A stretch of 10,561 nt of DNA from JAFARZ01 sp035651595. Its GTDB lineage: Bacteria > Actinomycetota > Actinomycetes > Streptosporangiales > Streptosporangiaceae. Location: contig DASRFJ010000262.1 in assembly GCA_035651595.1 (NCBI GenBank), positions 1-10,561 of the forward strand, in the 5' to 3' direction. Made by a program: the position numbers and the translations under genes. Positions 1-6,807 of this stretch are shown in pieces. The first letter of the stretch is position 1, and every line of letters starts with the position of its first letter. The notes below the pieces were generated by a model, which worked only from the letters and a program-made list of their open reading frames with translations, did no database searches and had not been told where the DNA came from.

Positions 1-211
1 CCGCCACCCGCACGATCTGGCACCCCGCCGCCGTCAGCTCCGCGATCTGCTGCAACGTCGCATTCACATTCGCCGTCAGCGTCGTGGTCATCGACTGCAC
101 CGACACCGGCGCACCCCCGCCCACCAGCACACTGCCGACCTTAATCTGGCGAGAGACCCTCCGCTGAGCCAGCGGCGCCGCCGGCACCGCGGGCATACCG
201 AGGTCAGTCAT
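1..211 (-). CDS. ispG: IspG, 4-hydroxy-3-methylbut-2-en-1-yl diphosphate synthase (5' part only)
   Basis: IspG (GcpE) is an iron-sulfur enzyme of the MEP isoprenoid pathway that reduces ME-cPP to HMB-PP in the cytoplasm. Only the first 70 or so codons are present; the gene runs off the left edge. Visible are the family N-terminus RRVSRQIKVG, then GGGAPVSVQSMTTT (substrate-loop region) and LQQIAELTAAGCQIVRVA, all matching actinobacterial IspG. I chose the ATG at 211 because it gives the usual actinobacterial beginning (MTDLGMP) and has a GGGGG ribosome-binding stretch four bases upstream. An in-frame ATG at 265 would add 18 residues but has a poorer ribosome-binding site. It follows the M50 protease gene on the same strand after about 122 bp, as in the mycobacterial dxr-rip1-gcpE order. 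Identification is firm; the start is moderately certain. Confidence 0.93.
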   Translation of the reverse strand, partial: MTDLGMPAVPAAPLAQRRVSRQIKVGSVLVGGGAPVSVQSMTTTLTANVNATLQQIAELTAAGCQIVRVA

Positions 212-333
212 CAAACCCCCATCCGAGGCGGCGGGCGGGGCGCTCGCCGCATTCCCTGTACTCATCCATTGTCGCATCCAGCGCACTGAGATCCCGGCCT
301 CACTCTGACGGGCGTGTCAGCGGTACCTCTCCG

Positions 334-1530
334 CTACTGGCCAATGCTCACCGGGTTCACGATGTCGGCGAACAGCACGATGACGCTGAAAACGGCCAGG
401 ATCGCGAACAGCCCGACCATGACCGGTATCACCTTGCCGATGTCGACGTGCCCCGGATCCGGGCGGCCGCGCGACCGGGCGTACCAGCCGCGCAGGCTCT
501 CCCAGCCGATGACCGCGGCGAGCCCTCCGTCGAACGGCATCAGCGGCACTATGTTGCCCAGGGCGAGGATGAAGTTCAGCTCGGCGGCCAGCGCCACGAT
601 GATCTCCGCCTTGCTGCGCCAGCCGACGTCCGCGGAAACCGCCTGGCTGGTCTGCTGGCCGAAGGTGACCACGCTGGCGACCTGGCCGCCGGTCTCGGTA
701 GACCGCTGCTTGCTGAACAGCTTGCCGGCGGAAGACGGCAGGTTCGAGAGCGCATGGCCCATGCCGCTGAATATCTGGCTGGTGAACGACCCGGCGAACT
801 TAGCGGCGCCCAGCGGGCTCGCGACCTGGAACGCGGTGACCGGCGAGACCCCCATGTAGGCGCCGGGCCGGCCCTTGACTTGCGCCAGCTTCACGTGCTT
901 GGTCAGCAGCTGACCATCGCGTCGTACCGTGACCGAGACCTCGGAGCCGGGCTTACCGGCCTTGATCAGGGGGCCGAGGGTGGTCCAGTCGCTCACCGGC
1001 TTGCCGTTGTACGCCACGACCGTGTCCCCGGCACGCAGCCCCGCGGCAATGGCCGGCGACGGCGTCTTGGATCCGCCGCACCCCCCGTTGTCCAGGGCGG
1101 TGACGCTGGCCGCGACGCACGGGGACACGACGCCGAGCTGGGTGGTGTTGTCGTTCGCGATCCCGATGGTGAGGGCGAGGCCGATGAGCAGTACGAACGC
1201 CAGAACGAAGTTCATGATGACCCCGGCGTAGAGCACGACGATCCGCTGCCACCTGGGCTTGCTCCGGAAGGACCTGGGCTCGTCGTCCGGGTGATGCTCC
1301 TGGTCGAGCGAGTGCATGCCGATGATCTTGCAGAAGCCGCCTACCAGCAGCGCCTTGACGCCGTACTCGGTTTCGCCGCGGCGGAAGGACCACAACGTAG
1401 GCCCGAAACCCACGAAGAACCGGGTGACCTTCATGCCGAACTTCTTGGCCGTCAGGAAGTGCCCGAACTCGTGCACCATGATCGAGAAGCACAGGACGAG
1501 CAGGAAGATAACCCAGCCGAGCAGGCCCAC
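334..1530 (-). CDS. rip1: RIP (site-2) zinc metalloprotease, RseP/Rip1 family, M50
   Basis: This is an intramembrane zinc protease of 398 aa, the usual length for the family. It would cleave transmembrane substrates within the membrane; in mycobacteria the Rip1 orthologue cuts anti-sigma factors. The zinc motif HEFGH lies at residues 20-24 in the first membrane helix. A second helix spans about 97-122, a periplasmic PDZ domain covers about 130-218, and the third zinc-ligand motif NIVPLMPFDGG is at 326-336 with Asp334. A final helix spans about 368-392. The start is GTG at 1530, preceded by a strong GAGGAGGG ribosome-binding site. The dxr stop lies 16 bp upstream, so the two are almost surely co-transcribed. 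The last motif is slightly unusual: Phe instead of the common Leu before DGG, and no His after it. The essential Asp is present, so I expect an active enzyme. Its substrate cannot be read from this window. Confidence 0.94.
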   Translation of the reverse strand: MGLLGWVIFLLVLCFSIMVHEFGHFLTAKKFGMKVTRFFVGFGPTLWSFRRGETEYGVKALLVGGFCKIIGMHSLDQEHHPDDEPRSFRSKPRWQRIVVLYAGVIMNFVLAFVLLIGLALTIGIANDNTTQLGVVSPCVAASVTALDNGGCGGSKTPSPAIAAGLRAGDTVVAYNGKPVSDWTTLGPLIKAGKPGSEVSVTVRRDGQLLTKHVKLAQVKGRPGAYMGVSPVTAFQVASPLGAAKFAGSFTSQIFSGMGHALSNLPSSAGKLFSKQRSTETGGQVASVVTFGQQTSQAVSADVGWRSKAEIIVALAAELNFILALGNIVPLMPFDGGLAAVIGWESLRGWYARSRGRPDPGHVDIGKVIPVMVGLFAILAVFSVIVLFADIVNPVSIGQ

Positions 1531-1546
1531 CCTGTCGCCCTCCTCA

Positions 1547-2755
1547 TCAGACGTTCAGCTCCCGCGCCCGCCGACGGGCCCAGTCATCGACGGCGAGCAC
1601 CTCGGCGACCGACGTCACCGCCGAACGCGCACCGTCATGCTCAGAGACTATCCGTGCCACGGTGTCAACAATCCGCGGGAAGCTGATCCTTCCCGCCAGG
1701 AAGTCGGCCACACATGCCTCATTCGCGGCGTTGTATACGGCCGGGGCGGTCCCGCCGGCCGAAGCGGCGAACCGCGCCAGCGACACCGCGGGGAACGCTG
1801 AGTCGTCCAGCGGCTCGAACGTCCAGGACGCCGCCGCCGAGAAGTCGAGGCGCGGCGACGCGTCGGCCACCCGGTGCGGCCACGCCATGCCCAGCGAGAT
1901 CGGCAGCCGCATGTCGGGCGGCGAGGCCTGAACGATCGTCGCCCCGTCCAGATACTCCACCATCGAGTGCACGATCGACTGCGGGTGCACCACCACGTCG
2001 ATCCGGTCCAGCCCGAAGCCGAACAGCAGATGCGCCTCGATGACCTCGAGCCCCTTGTTCACCAGCGTGGCGGAGTTGATCGTGACCAGCGGGCCCATGT
2101 TCCAGGTGGGATGAGCGAGTGCCTGAGCCGGGGTTACCGTGCCGAGCCGGGACCGAGGCCAGCCGCGGAACGGGCCGCCGCTGGCGGTGAGGATCAGCCG
2201 CCGGACTTCGGAGCGAGCGCCGGCCCGCAGACACTGCGCGAGCGTGGAGTGTTCGGAGTCGACCGGCACGATCTGGCCGGGCTTGGCCCGGGAGGTGACC
2301 AGCGAGCCGCCGACGATCAGCGATTCCTTGTTGGCCAGCGCCAGCGTCCGGCCGGCGTCCAGCGCCGCCAGCGTCGCGCGCAGGCCCGCCGCCCCGGTCA
2401 CCCCGTTGAGCACCACATCACAGGGCCAGGCGGCGAGCTCGCAGACGCCCTCCTCGCCGGGCAACAGAGAATATTCAGCACGAGAACCCGACGTCGTTCC
2501 GGCGGAAAGGAACGAGAGCGAGGAACGGACGGAGGGGACCGCGGCCGCGTCAGCCACCGCCACCGCGGCCGGGGCGAACTCGGCGACCTGCTCAGCGAGC
2601 AGGCCGGGGTTGCCGCCGCCGGCGGCGAGCCCGACCACGCGGAACAAGTCAGGGTTGCGGCGGGCGATGTCCAGCGCCTGCGTGCCGATCGACCCGGTGG
2701 AGCCCAGGATGACGATGTCGCGTGGCCAGCGTTCGGTGTCTTCCACGTGTCCCAT
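1547..2755 (-). CDS. dxr: Dxr, 1-deoxy-D-xylulose 5-phosphate reductoisomerase
   Basis: Dxr converts DXP to 2-C-methyl-D-erythritol 4-phosphate using NADPH, the first committed step of the MEP pathway. The 402-aa product has normal family length. The NADPH-binding loop GSTGSIG is at residues 18-24 and NKESLIVGG at 142-150. Metal ligands are Asp166 and Glu168 (VDSEHS) and Glu237 (NKGLE). The flexible-loop tryptophan is Trp199 in GGPFRGW, and substrate histidines are His215 (HPTW) and His257 (VHPQS). All catalytic residues are present. The open frame extends further upstream, but the extra residues are arginine- and proline-rich and cross two hairpins, so I take the ATG at 2755. No strong ribosome-binding site precedes it, and a GTG at 2746 is an alternative. 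Residues about 75-97 are serine-rich and less conserved. It heads a probable operon with the protease and ispG genes. Confidence 0.97.
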   Translation of the reverse strand: MGHVEDTERWPRDIVILGSTGSIGTQALDIARRNPDLFRVVGLAAGGGNPGLLAEQVAEFAPAAVAVADAAAVPSVRSSLSFLSAGTTSGSRAEYSLLPGEEGVCELAAWPCDVVLNGVTGAAGLRATLAALDAGRTLALANKESLIVGGSLVTSRAKPGQIVPVDSEHSTLAQCLRAGARSEVRRLILTASGGPFRGWPRSRLGTVTPAQALAHPTWNMGPLVTINSATLVNKGLEVIEAHLLFGFGLDRIDVVVHPQSIVHSMVEYLDGATIVQASPPDMRLPISLGMAWPHRVADASPRLDFSAAASWTFEPLDDSAFPAVSLARFAASAGGTAPAVYNAANEACVADFLAGRISFPRIVDTVARIVSEHDGARSAVTSVAEVLAVDDWARRRARELNV

Positions 2756-2764
2756 CTTGCCAGG

Positions 2765-2794
2765 GGCCGCCGCCTCGTTCCGAGGGCGGCGGCC
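2765..2794. other. GC-rich hairpin just upstream of dxr
   Basis: The arms GGCCGCCGCCTCG (2765-2777) and CGAGGGCGGCGGCC (2781-2794) pair over 13 bp with a single bulged G and a three-base loop. It ends only nine bases from the dxr ATG, where a ribosome-binding site would normally lie. It could act in termination or mask dxr translation initiation; the sequence does not decide between these. Confidence 0.5.
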
Positions 2795-2796
2795 AG

Positions 2797-2836
2797 GGGC
2801 TGTCACCCCGCCACTCCCGTGACGGGGTGACAGCCC
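2797..2836 (-). terminator. Strong stem-loop after the phosphatase-like gene
   Basis: Two perfect 14-bp arms, GGGCTGTCACCCCG (2797-2810) and CGGGGTGACAGCCC (2823-2836), are separated by 12 bases. The hairpin starts seven bases beyond the stop codon of the minus-strand phosphatase-like gene and precedes dxr on the same strand. It has no T-run, which is common for actinobacterial hairpin terminators. I infer that it ends that transcript and insulates the dxr operon. Confidence 0.7.
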
Positions 2837-2843
2837 GCGCGAA

Positions 2844-5273
2844 CTACTGGTCCAGTTCCTGAGCTCCCTTGATGATGGCCTTGCAGAGTGCGGTCTCGGC
2901 CTGCGGCAACGGCACCGGGGTGTTGCTGAAGGCGGCCGCCTCAAGCTGGGCCTTGATCTTCAGGGCCAGCGCGTCCCGCGTGCGCTCCAGGATGGCGAGC
3001 CCGGCGTTGACCTTCTTGTACTGGAGGTCGAGCGCCGTCGAGGACTCAACCGCCTTGGTCGACGCGTCCAGGGTGTACGCCCCGAACTGGCCGACGCTGG
3101 AGTTCAGCTGCTTGTAGCAGGCCCCCAGTTCGGTCACGCCCGACGCGGCCAGCGCGCTGTCCGGCGCGGTGAGGACCTCGCTGATCACCCGGCCGTCGTG
3201 CTCGTAGTCGTCCTTCAGGCCGGTCAGGTACATCAGCGTGGGCCGGATGTCGGTCTCGTCCGTCCACGTGCCGGTGGTGCCGCTGTTCACGACCTCCACC
3301 TGGCCGCTGTTCGCGCCGGCCGAGTTCGGCCCGTCAGCGGGTGCCTGACCGTCGACGCCGAGGTGCTTCACGCCCGGCCCGGCGAGGCCGATGAAGTTCG
3401 TGTTGATCTCGGCGGCGTAGTCGCCGTGGTTCCACGCGAAGCCGGTGTTGATCTGCACGCAGGCGCCGCTGCACGAGGTCCCGCCGTTGGAGAAGAAGTA
3501 GTCCGGCTTGGCGAACAGCGCGAACGTCGGCGTCCTGGCCGGGTCCGCGTTCACCATGTGCAGGATGCCTTCCTCCGCCGGGTCGGCGATGAAGTTGGTG
3601 ATGAGCTGGTTCGGGTTGCCCGCGTACGGGTTGGCCGCGGTGAGCCCGGCGACGTCGTGCTCGACCTTGCGTGTCGTCGCGTCGTTCGGGCCGGGATTAC
3701 CGGTCAGGTAGAACTCCGGCGCGCTGTCGGCCTCGATCGACAGCGGCGTGGTGTCGCCCTTCTCGGTGGCCAGCATGCCGGTGATGTTGCCGCCGAGCTC
3801 GCCGAAGCTCCCCGCCGGGTACGTGCACGCCACCGTGACGCCGTCACAGTTGGCGGGCGTCGGCTGGATGGCCCGGCCGACGTTCGCGCCCGCCTCGTGG
3901 TCGCCCTCGTCCGAGCTGAGCACGAACTCGGTGTTGGACGAGTTGATGCCGTCCGCGGCGAGCCGCTTGAAGAACGTGCCGAACGCGTCGTTGTAGTACT
4001 TCGCCTGGGCGATGTAGCAGGCCGAGCCGCTGCCCAGCGCGGACGGCGCGCCCTTGCACGCGGCCGACAGCGCGGGGATGTCCTCGTTGCCGTGGATGTC
4101 CGAGACGTAGCCGTACACGACCGGCACGCCGGTCTCCAGCATGTCGGACATGTAGGCCAGCGTCTGCGGCGCGGTCACGTCGAACCCGGGGAACCCGGGG
4201 TGGTTGTTCAGGAACGCGCCGTTGAGCTGGTTGCCGTCCAGGTCAACCAAGTTGCCTTGGGCGTTCGTGACCTGGAACCCGTTGCGGGACAGGCCCGCCG
4301 TGCCGGCGCCCAGCTGCGGCGCCACGTACCGGTGGCCGAACAGCGCCTGGAACCCCGTGTAGCCGTGCGGCTCGTCCGGCAGGCTGTCGGTCACCGCGGT
4401 CGGCGTGGCGGTCGTCTGGCCGAACTTGACGCCCTTGGCGTCCGCGCAGAACGCCGAACCTTGCGCGCAATGCACGCCGATGCCGACGTAGTCCGCGGTC
4501 TCCGCGTCCTTGAACGAGTCCTTGTCGCTGATCAGCTGCTGGTTCTCGGGCGAGCCGGCGCCGAACACCTTCGGGATGTCCACGGCCGTGTTCTCCAGCA
4601 CGGTGTTCGCGCTGGCCACCTGGCCGACGTTGCAGCCGGCCCGGGTGAACGGAACCCACGGCGCCGGGGTCGTGGTGTCCGGGGTCACCGTCTGGCTCGC
4701 GGTCGCCGGCGGCACCGGGGCGTAGACCATGCTCGGGTTCGTGTCGTGGCCTGGGTTCGGGGTCTTGGCGGTGTCGAACACCGGGTCAGTCCAGTACGCG
4801 AAGCTGCCGGCCGGGTCCGTGGTGCCGTCGGTGTTGTACGCCTGGTAGCTGTTCGAGATCGGCATGCCGTGCCGGTCGCCGTAGATCCCGGTGAACGTGG
4901 TCAGGATGTCGTCCGCGGTGTGCGCGATCAGCGGCGTGTGGTTGTTGGTGATCATCGTGCCGTTGCTCTCGAAGAAGTTGAGCAGGTTCGGCATCAGCTC
5001 GAGGTCGGAGGGGACGTTCGGGTTGTCCCGGAAGTAGTGCACGTTGTCGAAGGTCAGGACCACGACGTGCTTGACGCCGTTGCCGAGCGTGCACGTCGTG
5101 TCTTCGGTCGCTTTGGCCGTTTGCGTCGCTTTTGTTGCGTTTATCGCCTTTGTCGCTGGTGCGGCGAGCGAGGTGCCGGCGATCGCGAGCGTCGTTCCGG
5201 CGGCGACCGCGCTCGCGGCCGCGGCGACGCGGAACCAGCCAGCGCGCGAAGTGGGCGGGTGTAGTTTACTCAT
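2844..5273 (-). CDS. Secreted alkaline-phosphatase-superfamily protein (NPP/phosphodiesterase-like)
   Basis: This 809-aa protein is probably an exported metal-dependent phosphoesterase or sulfatase-like hydrolase; its substrate is unknown. A Sec-type signal peptide spans residues 1-37 (hydrophobic core about 16-36, likely cleavage after SLA). A Thr/Lys/Ala-rich linker follows (about 39-58). The alkaline-phosphatase fold then starts with VVVLTFDN, where Asp76 is a metal-ligand candidate. HTADDILTTFTGIYGDRHG aligns without gaps with the nucleotide pyrophosphatase nucleophile region, making Thr119 the likely nucleophile. Further candidate ligands are Asp392/His394 (SDIHGNED), Asp455/His459 (SSDEGDHE) and His616 (WNHGDYAAE). 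The C-terminal 100 or so residues look helical and lack catalytic motifs. The ATG at 5273 has a good ribosome-binding site (GGAGGAA, eight bases away). The gene is divergent from a secreted protease and is followed by a strong hairpin. Superfamily assignment is solid; exact activity is open. Confidence 0.85.
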   Translation of the reverse strand: MSKLHPPTSRAGWFRVAAAASAVAAGTTLAIAGTSLAAPATKAINATKATQTAKATEDTTCTLGNGVKHVVVLTFDNVHYFRDNPNVPSDLELMPNLLNFFESNGTMITNNHTPLIAHTADDILTTFTGIYGDRHGMPISNSYQAYNTDGTTDPAGSFAYWTDPVFDTAKTPNPGHDTNPSMVYAPVPPATASQTVTPDTTTPAPWVPFTRAGCNVGQVASANTVLENTAVDIPKVFGAGSPENQQLISDKDSFKDAETADYVGIGVHCAQGSAFCADAKGVKFGQTTATPTAVTDSLPDEPHGYTGFQALFGHRYVAPQLGAGTAGLSRNGFQVTNAQGNLVDLDGNQLNGAFLNNHPGFPGFDVTAPQTLAYMSDMLETGVPVVYGYVSDIHGNEDIPALSAACKGAPSALGSGSACYIAQAKYYNDAFGTFFKRLAADGINSSNTEFVLSSDEGDHEAGANVGRAIQPTPANCDGVTVACTYPAGSFGELGGNITGMLATEKGDTTPLSIEADSAPEFYLTGNPGPNDATTRKVEHDVAGLTAANPYAGNPNQLITNFIADPAEEGILHMVNADPARTPTFALFAKPDYFFSNGGTSCSGACVQINTGFAWNHGDYAAEINTNFIGLAGPGVKHLGVDGQAPADGPNSAGANSGQVEVVNSGTTGTWTDETDIRPTLMYLTGLKDDYEHDGRVISEVLTAPDSALAASGVTELGACYKQLNSSVGQFGAYTLDASTKAVESSTALDLQYKKVNAGLAILERTRDALALKIKAQLEAAAFSNTPVPLPQAETALCKAIIKGAQELDQ

Positions 5274-5348
5274 TCTTGGGTTCCTCCAGAAAACGGAACG
5301 GCAAGCACGGGTTACACCAACCCAGGCGGCCCCGCGCGGTGCTTACCA

Positions 5349-5362
5349 TGTCACGGGTGACA
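5349..5362. promoter_or_regulatory. Perfect palindrome TGTCAC-GG-GTGACA
   Basis: Two exact 6-bp half sites flank a 2-bp centre, 76-89 bp upstream of the phosphatase-like start codon. Size and position suit a dimeric repressor or activator. I could not match it to a known regulator consensus. Confidence 0.4.
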
Positions 5363-5451
5363 CTGCTACGGAAAGAGTCCAGCAGGTGTCGTTTTGTGCA
5401 AATCTGAAGAAACGACCTGGCATGCGCGTTGTGCGATTCGCCTAAAGAATC

Positions 5452-5461
5452 TGAACGTTCA
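5452..5461. promoter_or_regulatory. Perfect palindrome TGAACGTTCA
   Basis: A 10-bp perfect palindrome lies 39-48 bp upstream of the protease GTG, near where a -35 element or operator would sit. It is a candidate operator only; a 10-bp palindrome can occur by chance. Confidence 0.3.
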
Positions 5462-5499
5462 CGGTTGCGTCACTGAGAGTTTGGAAACTGAATAGCAAT

Positions 5500-6345
5500 G
5501 TGACATTGCGTAATGGGCTGCTCGGTGTCGTCGTTGTCTCGGCCGTCGCCGTCCCCTGGGCATCCGCTCATCAGGTCATTTCGGAACGAGCTGTGGTTAC
5601 ACGCGCCGTGCCCGCTTCGCCGGGGAGCACGGTTTCCGGTGCTTCTGGCGCGTCGGGCGTGGCCGCGGATGGGGCGCCGTGGACCGCGGGCGGGCTCGTG
5701 GCGCGGACCACGGGGCGCGTATTCTTCACGTTGAGCGGCGTCGACTACGCGTGCTCCGCGTCGACGGTCGGCGGCGCGTCGCCGTCGGTGGTCGTCACCG
5801 CGGCGCACTGCGTGTCGGACGGGGCCGGGGCGTGGGCCACCAACTGGCGGTTCATCCCCGGGTACGCGAACGGGCAGGCGCCGTACGGCGTGTACCGCGC
5901 CGTGGCGTTCTACGTGGCGAAGGGCTGGGACTCCGGGGCGGACCGGGACGACGACGTGGCGTTCGTCACGACGCGGCCGGCCACGTCCGGCGGCGGCGAC
6001 GTGGGGACGGTGGTCGGGGAGCAGCCGATATCGTTCGGACCGCGCGACGGGACGGCGTCGGTGTTCGGCTACCCGGCGATGCAGCCGTACGACGGATCGC
6101 AGCTCGACTACTGCGCCGGCCCCGTCTCCCCCGACCCGTACGGCGGCGCCGACGCCGGCCTCAGCTGCGCGATGACCGAAGGCGACAGCGGCGGCCCCTG
6201 GCTGTCCTCGTTCGACCCGAGCACCGGAGCCGGCACGATCACGGCAGTGACCAGCTTCAAGTACTCGGACGACTCGGCGGACCTGTACTCCGCCAACCTC
6301 GGCCCGGTCGCCGAGGCCCTCTACCTACGCGCCGAGCACCCCTAA
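5500..6345 (+). CDS. Secreted trypsin/V8-like serine protease (S1 family)
   Basis: This 281-aa protein is an exported serine endopeptidase; its substrate is unknown. Residues 1-23 form a signal peptide ending in ASA, followed by an Ala/Ser/Gly-rich segment that may be a propeptide (about 24-60). The catalytic triad is visible: His103 in TAAHC, Asp152 in DDVAF and Ser230 in GDSGGP. Cys85/Cys104 fit the conserved disulfide around the active-site histidine, and Cys205/Cys223 could form a second. The VFGYPA segment resembles V8-like (Glu-specific) peptidases. The start is GTG at 5500, since the in-frame stop at 5452 leaves no earlier ATG, GTG or TTG; a TTG at 5506 is possible. The ribosome-binding site is weak (GGAAA at a long distance), and the start codon lies in a short inverted repeat. 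It is divergent from the phosphatase-like exoenzyme gene, suggesting a joint role in extracellular nutrient scavenging. Confidence 0.9.
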   Translation: MTLRNGLLGVVVVSAVAVPWASAHQVISERAVVTRAVPASPGSTVSGASGASGVAADGAPWTAGGLVARTTGRVFFTLSGVDYACSASTVGGASPSVVVTAAHCVSDGAGAWATNWRFIPGYANGQAPYGVYRAVAFYVAKGWDSGADRDDDVAFVTTRPATSGGGDVGTVVGEQPISFGPRDGTASVFGYPAMQPYDGSQLDYCAGPVSPDPYGGADAGLSCAMTEGDSGGPWLSSFDPSTGAGTITAVTSFKYSDDSADLYSANLGPVAEALYLRAEHP

Positions 6346-6361
6346 CCCCGACGCGGCGCGG

Positions 6362-6392
6362 CGCGGGACGCGGCGGGGGGCCCCCGCCCGCG
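6362..6392 (+). terminator. Possible GC-rich terminator of the serine protease gene
   Basis: Outer arms CGCGGG (6362-6367) and CCCGCG (6387-6392) enclose a G-run facing a C-run, giving a possible long GC stem 17 bases after the protease stop. It has no T-run. Very GC-rich DNA forms such stems easily, so confidence is limited. Confidence 0.3.
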
Positions 6393-6399
6393 GCGCGCG

Positions 6400-6478
6400 G
6401 CACGGACCGCCGCCTCGGGGCGCGGCGTGCCGCACGGACCGCCGCCTCGAGGCGCGGCGTGCCGCACGGACCGCCGCC
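6400..6478. repeat. 32-bp tandem repeat, about 2.5 copies, each unit self-complementary
   Basis: Two full 32-bp units (6400-6431 and 6432-6463) differ at one base (G versus A at unit position 19), and a third copy keeps the first 15 bases (6464-6478). Each unit can fold on itself: GCAC pairs with GTGC at the ends, and the second unit has the perfect palindrome CGCCTCGAGGCG at its centre. The array lies 55 bp past the protease stop. Confidence 0.85.
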
Positions 6479-6665
6479 GGTGCTCCGCTTCGCCCGCGCA
6501 TTGCCCGCTCCGTCCGCGTTGTCCGCGTTGTCCGCCTGCGCGGCGCCCTGCTCCGCCCGTTGCACCCCCGCCCGCGGGGCGATTGCGTGACTAGTGATGC
6601 TGTAGCGACCAGAGAGGTGGAGAGCGAACTGTTATCATGGTGAAAAAAATGGCTCTTTGTTAGAA

Positions 6666-6687
6666 AAGGCGCCAGATCTGGCGCCTT
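6666..6687. terminator. 22-bp perfect palindrome, possible minus-strand terminator
   Basis: The 11-base half site AAGGCGCCAGA is followed directly by its exact reverse complement. As RNA it would form a GGCGCC stem with an AGATCT loop. On the minus strand the stem is followed by TTTTCTAAC, resembling an intrinsic terminator; on the plus strand the T-run is weaker. No gene ends nearby on the minus strand (the dehydratase stop is over 500 bp away), so a protein-binding site or the end of an unannotated small RNA is also possible. Confidence 0.5.
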
Positions 6688-6785
6688 GCTTGACATGAAG
6701 CACTTTCTGACATGGAAAGAGGTCGCATTCGAGGTAGCTGTTCACCAAGCGTAGAGGCGCCATATTCGAATGAGTGAACGATCTC

Positions 6786-6804
6786 TATACCCTTTAGGGG
6801 TATA
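6786..6804. repeat. Small stem-loop TATACCC/GGGTATA
   Basis: Seven-base perfect arms TATACCC (6786-6792) and GGGTATA (6798-6804) enclose a five-base loop, three bases before the larger inverted repeat. Its role is unknown; it may be part of the same structured unit inside the candidate element. Confidence 0.4.
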
Positions 6805-6807
6805 TAG

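Larger units (their letters stand above)
5274..5499. promoter_or_regulatory. Divergent control region between two secreted-enzyme genes
   Basis: These 226 bp separate the starts of the minus-strand phosphatase-like gene and the plus-strand protease gene, so both promoters must lie here. The DNA is clearly less GC-rich than the flanking genes. I see no convincing -10/-35 pair on either strand. Two perfect palindromes are present (listed separately). An inverted repeat GCAATG-TGA-CATTGC (5495-5509) overlaps the GTG start of the protease gene. Shared regulation is an inference. Confidence 0.6.

Noticed and set aside
448..1686. 412-codon plus-strand open frame opposite the site-2 protease gene
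   Set aside because: It is a compositional shadow of the protease gene, Arg/Ala/Gly/Asp-rich without domain features.
3198..5264. 688-codon plus-strand open frame opposite the phosphatase-like gene
   Set aside because: It is antisense to a well-supported secreted enzyme, is dominated by Arg, Val, Gly and Ala as expected of high-GC shadow frames, and has no recognisable motif.
5458..5476. Possible PhoP (Pho-box) direct repeats upstream of the protease gene
   Set aside because: Only the TCAC core recurs with 11-bp spacing; the rest does not match the Streptomyces GTTCACC-type repeat.
6637..6663. Eight-codon plus-strand open frame (MVKKMALC) before the 22-bp palindrome, resembling a leader peptide with attenuator
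   Set aside because: The possible ribosome-binding site is about 14 bases away, no gene follows on the plus strand until gcvT, and the peptide has no run of a regulatory amino acid.
6325..6696. 123-codon minus-strand open frame beginning near the 22-bp palindrome
   Set aside because: It runs into the GC-rich tandem repeats as an Arg/Ala-rich tail, has no good ribosome-binding site and starts inside a probable terminator structure.
6690..6718. TTGACA at 6690-6695 as a promoter -35 box
   Set aside because: No TATAAT-like element follows at 16-18 bp, and no plus-strand gene lies downstream within 800 bp.
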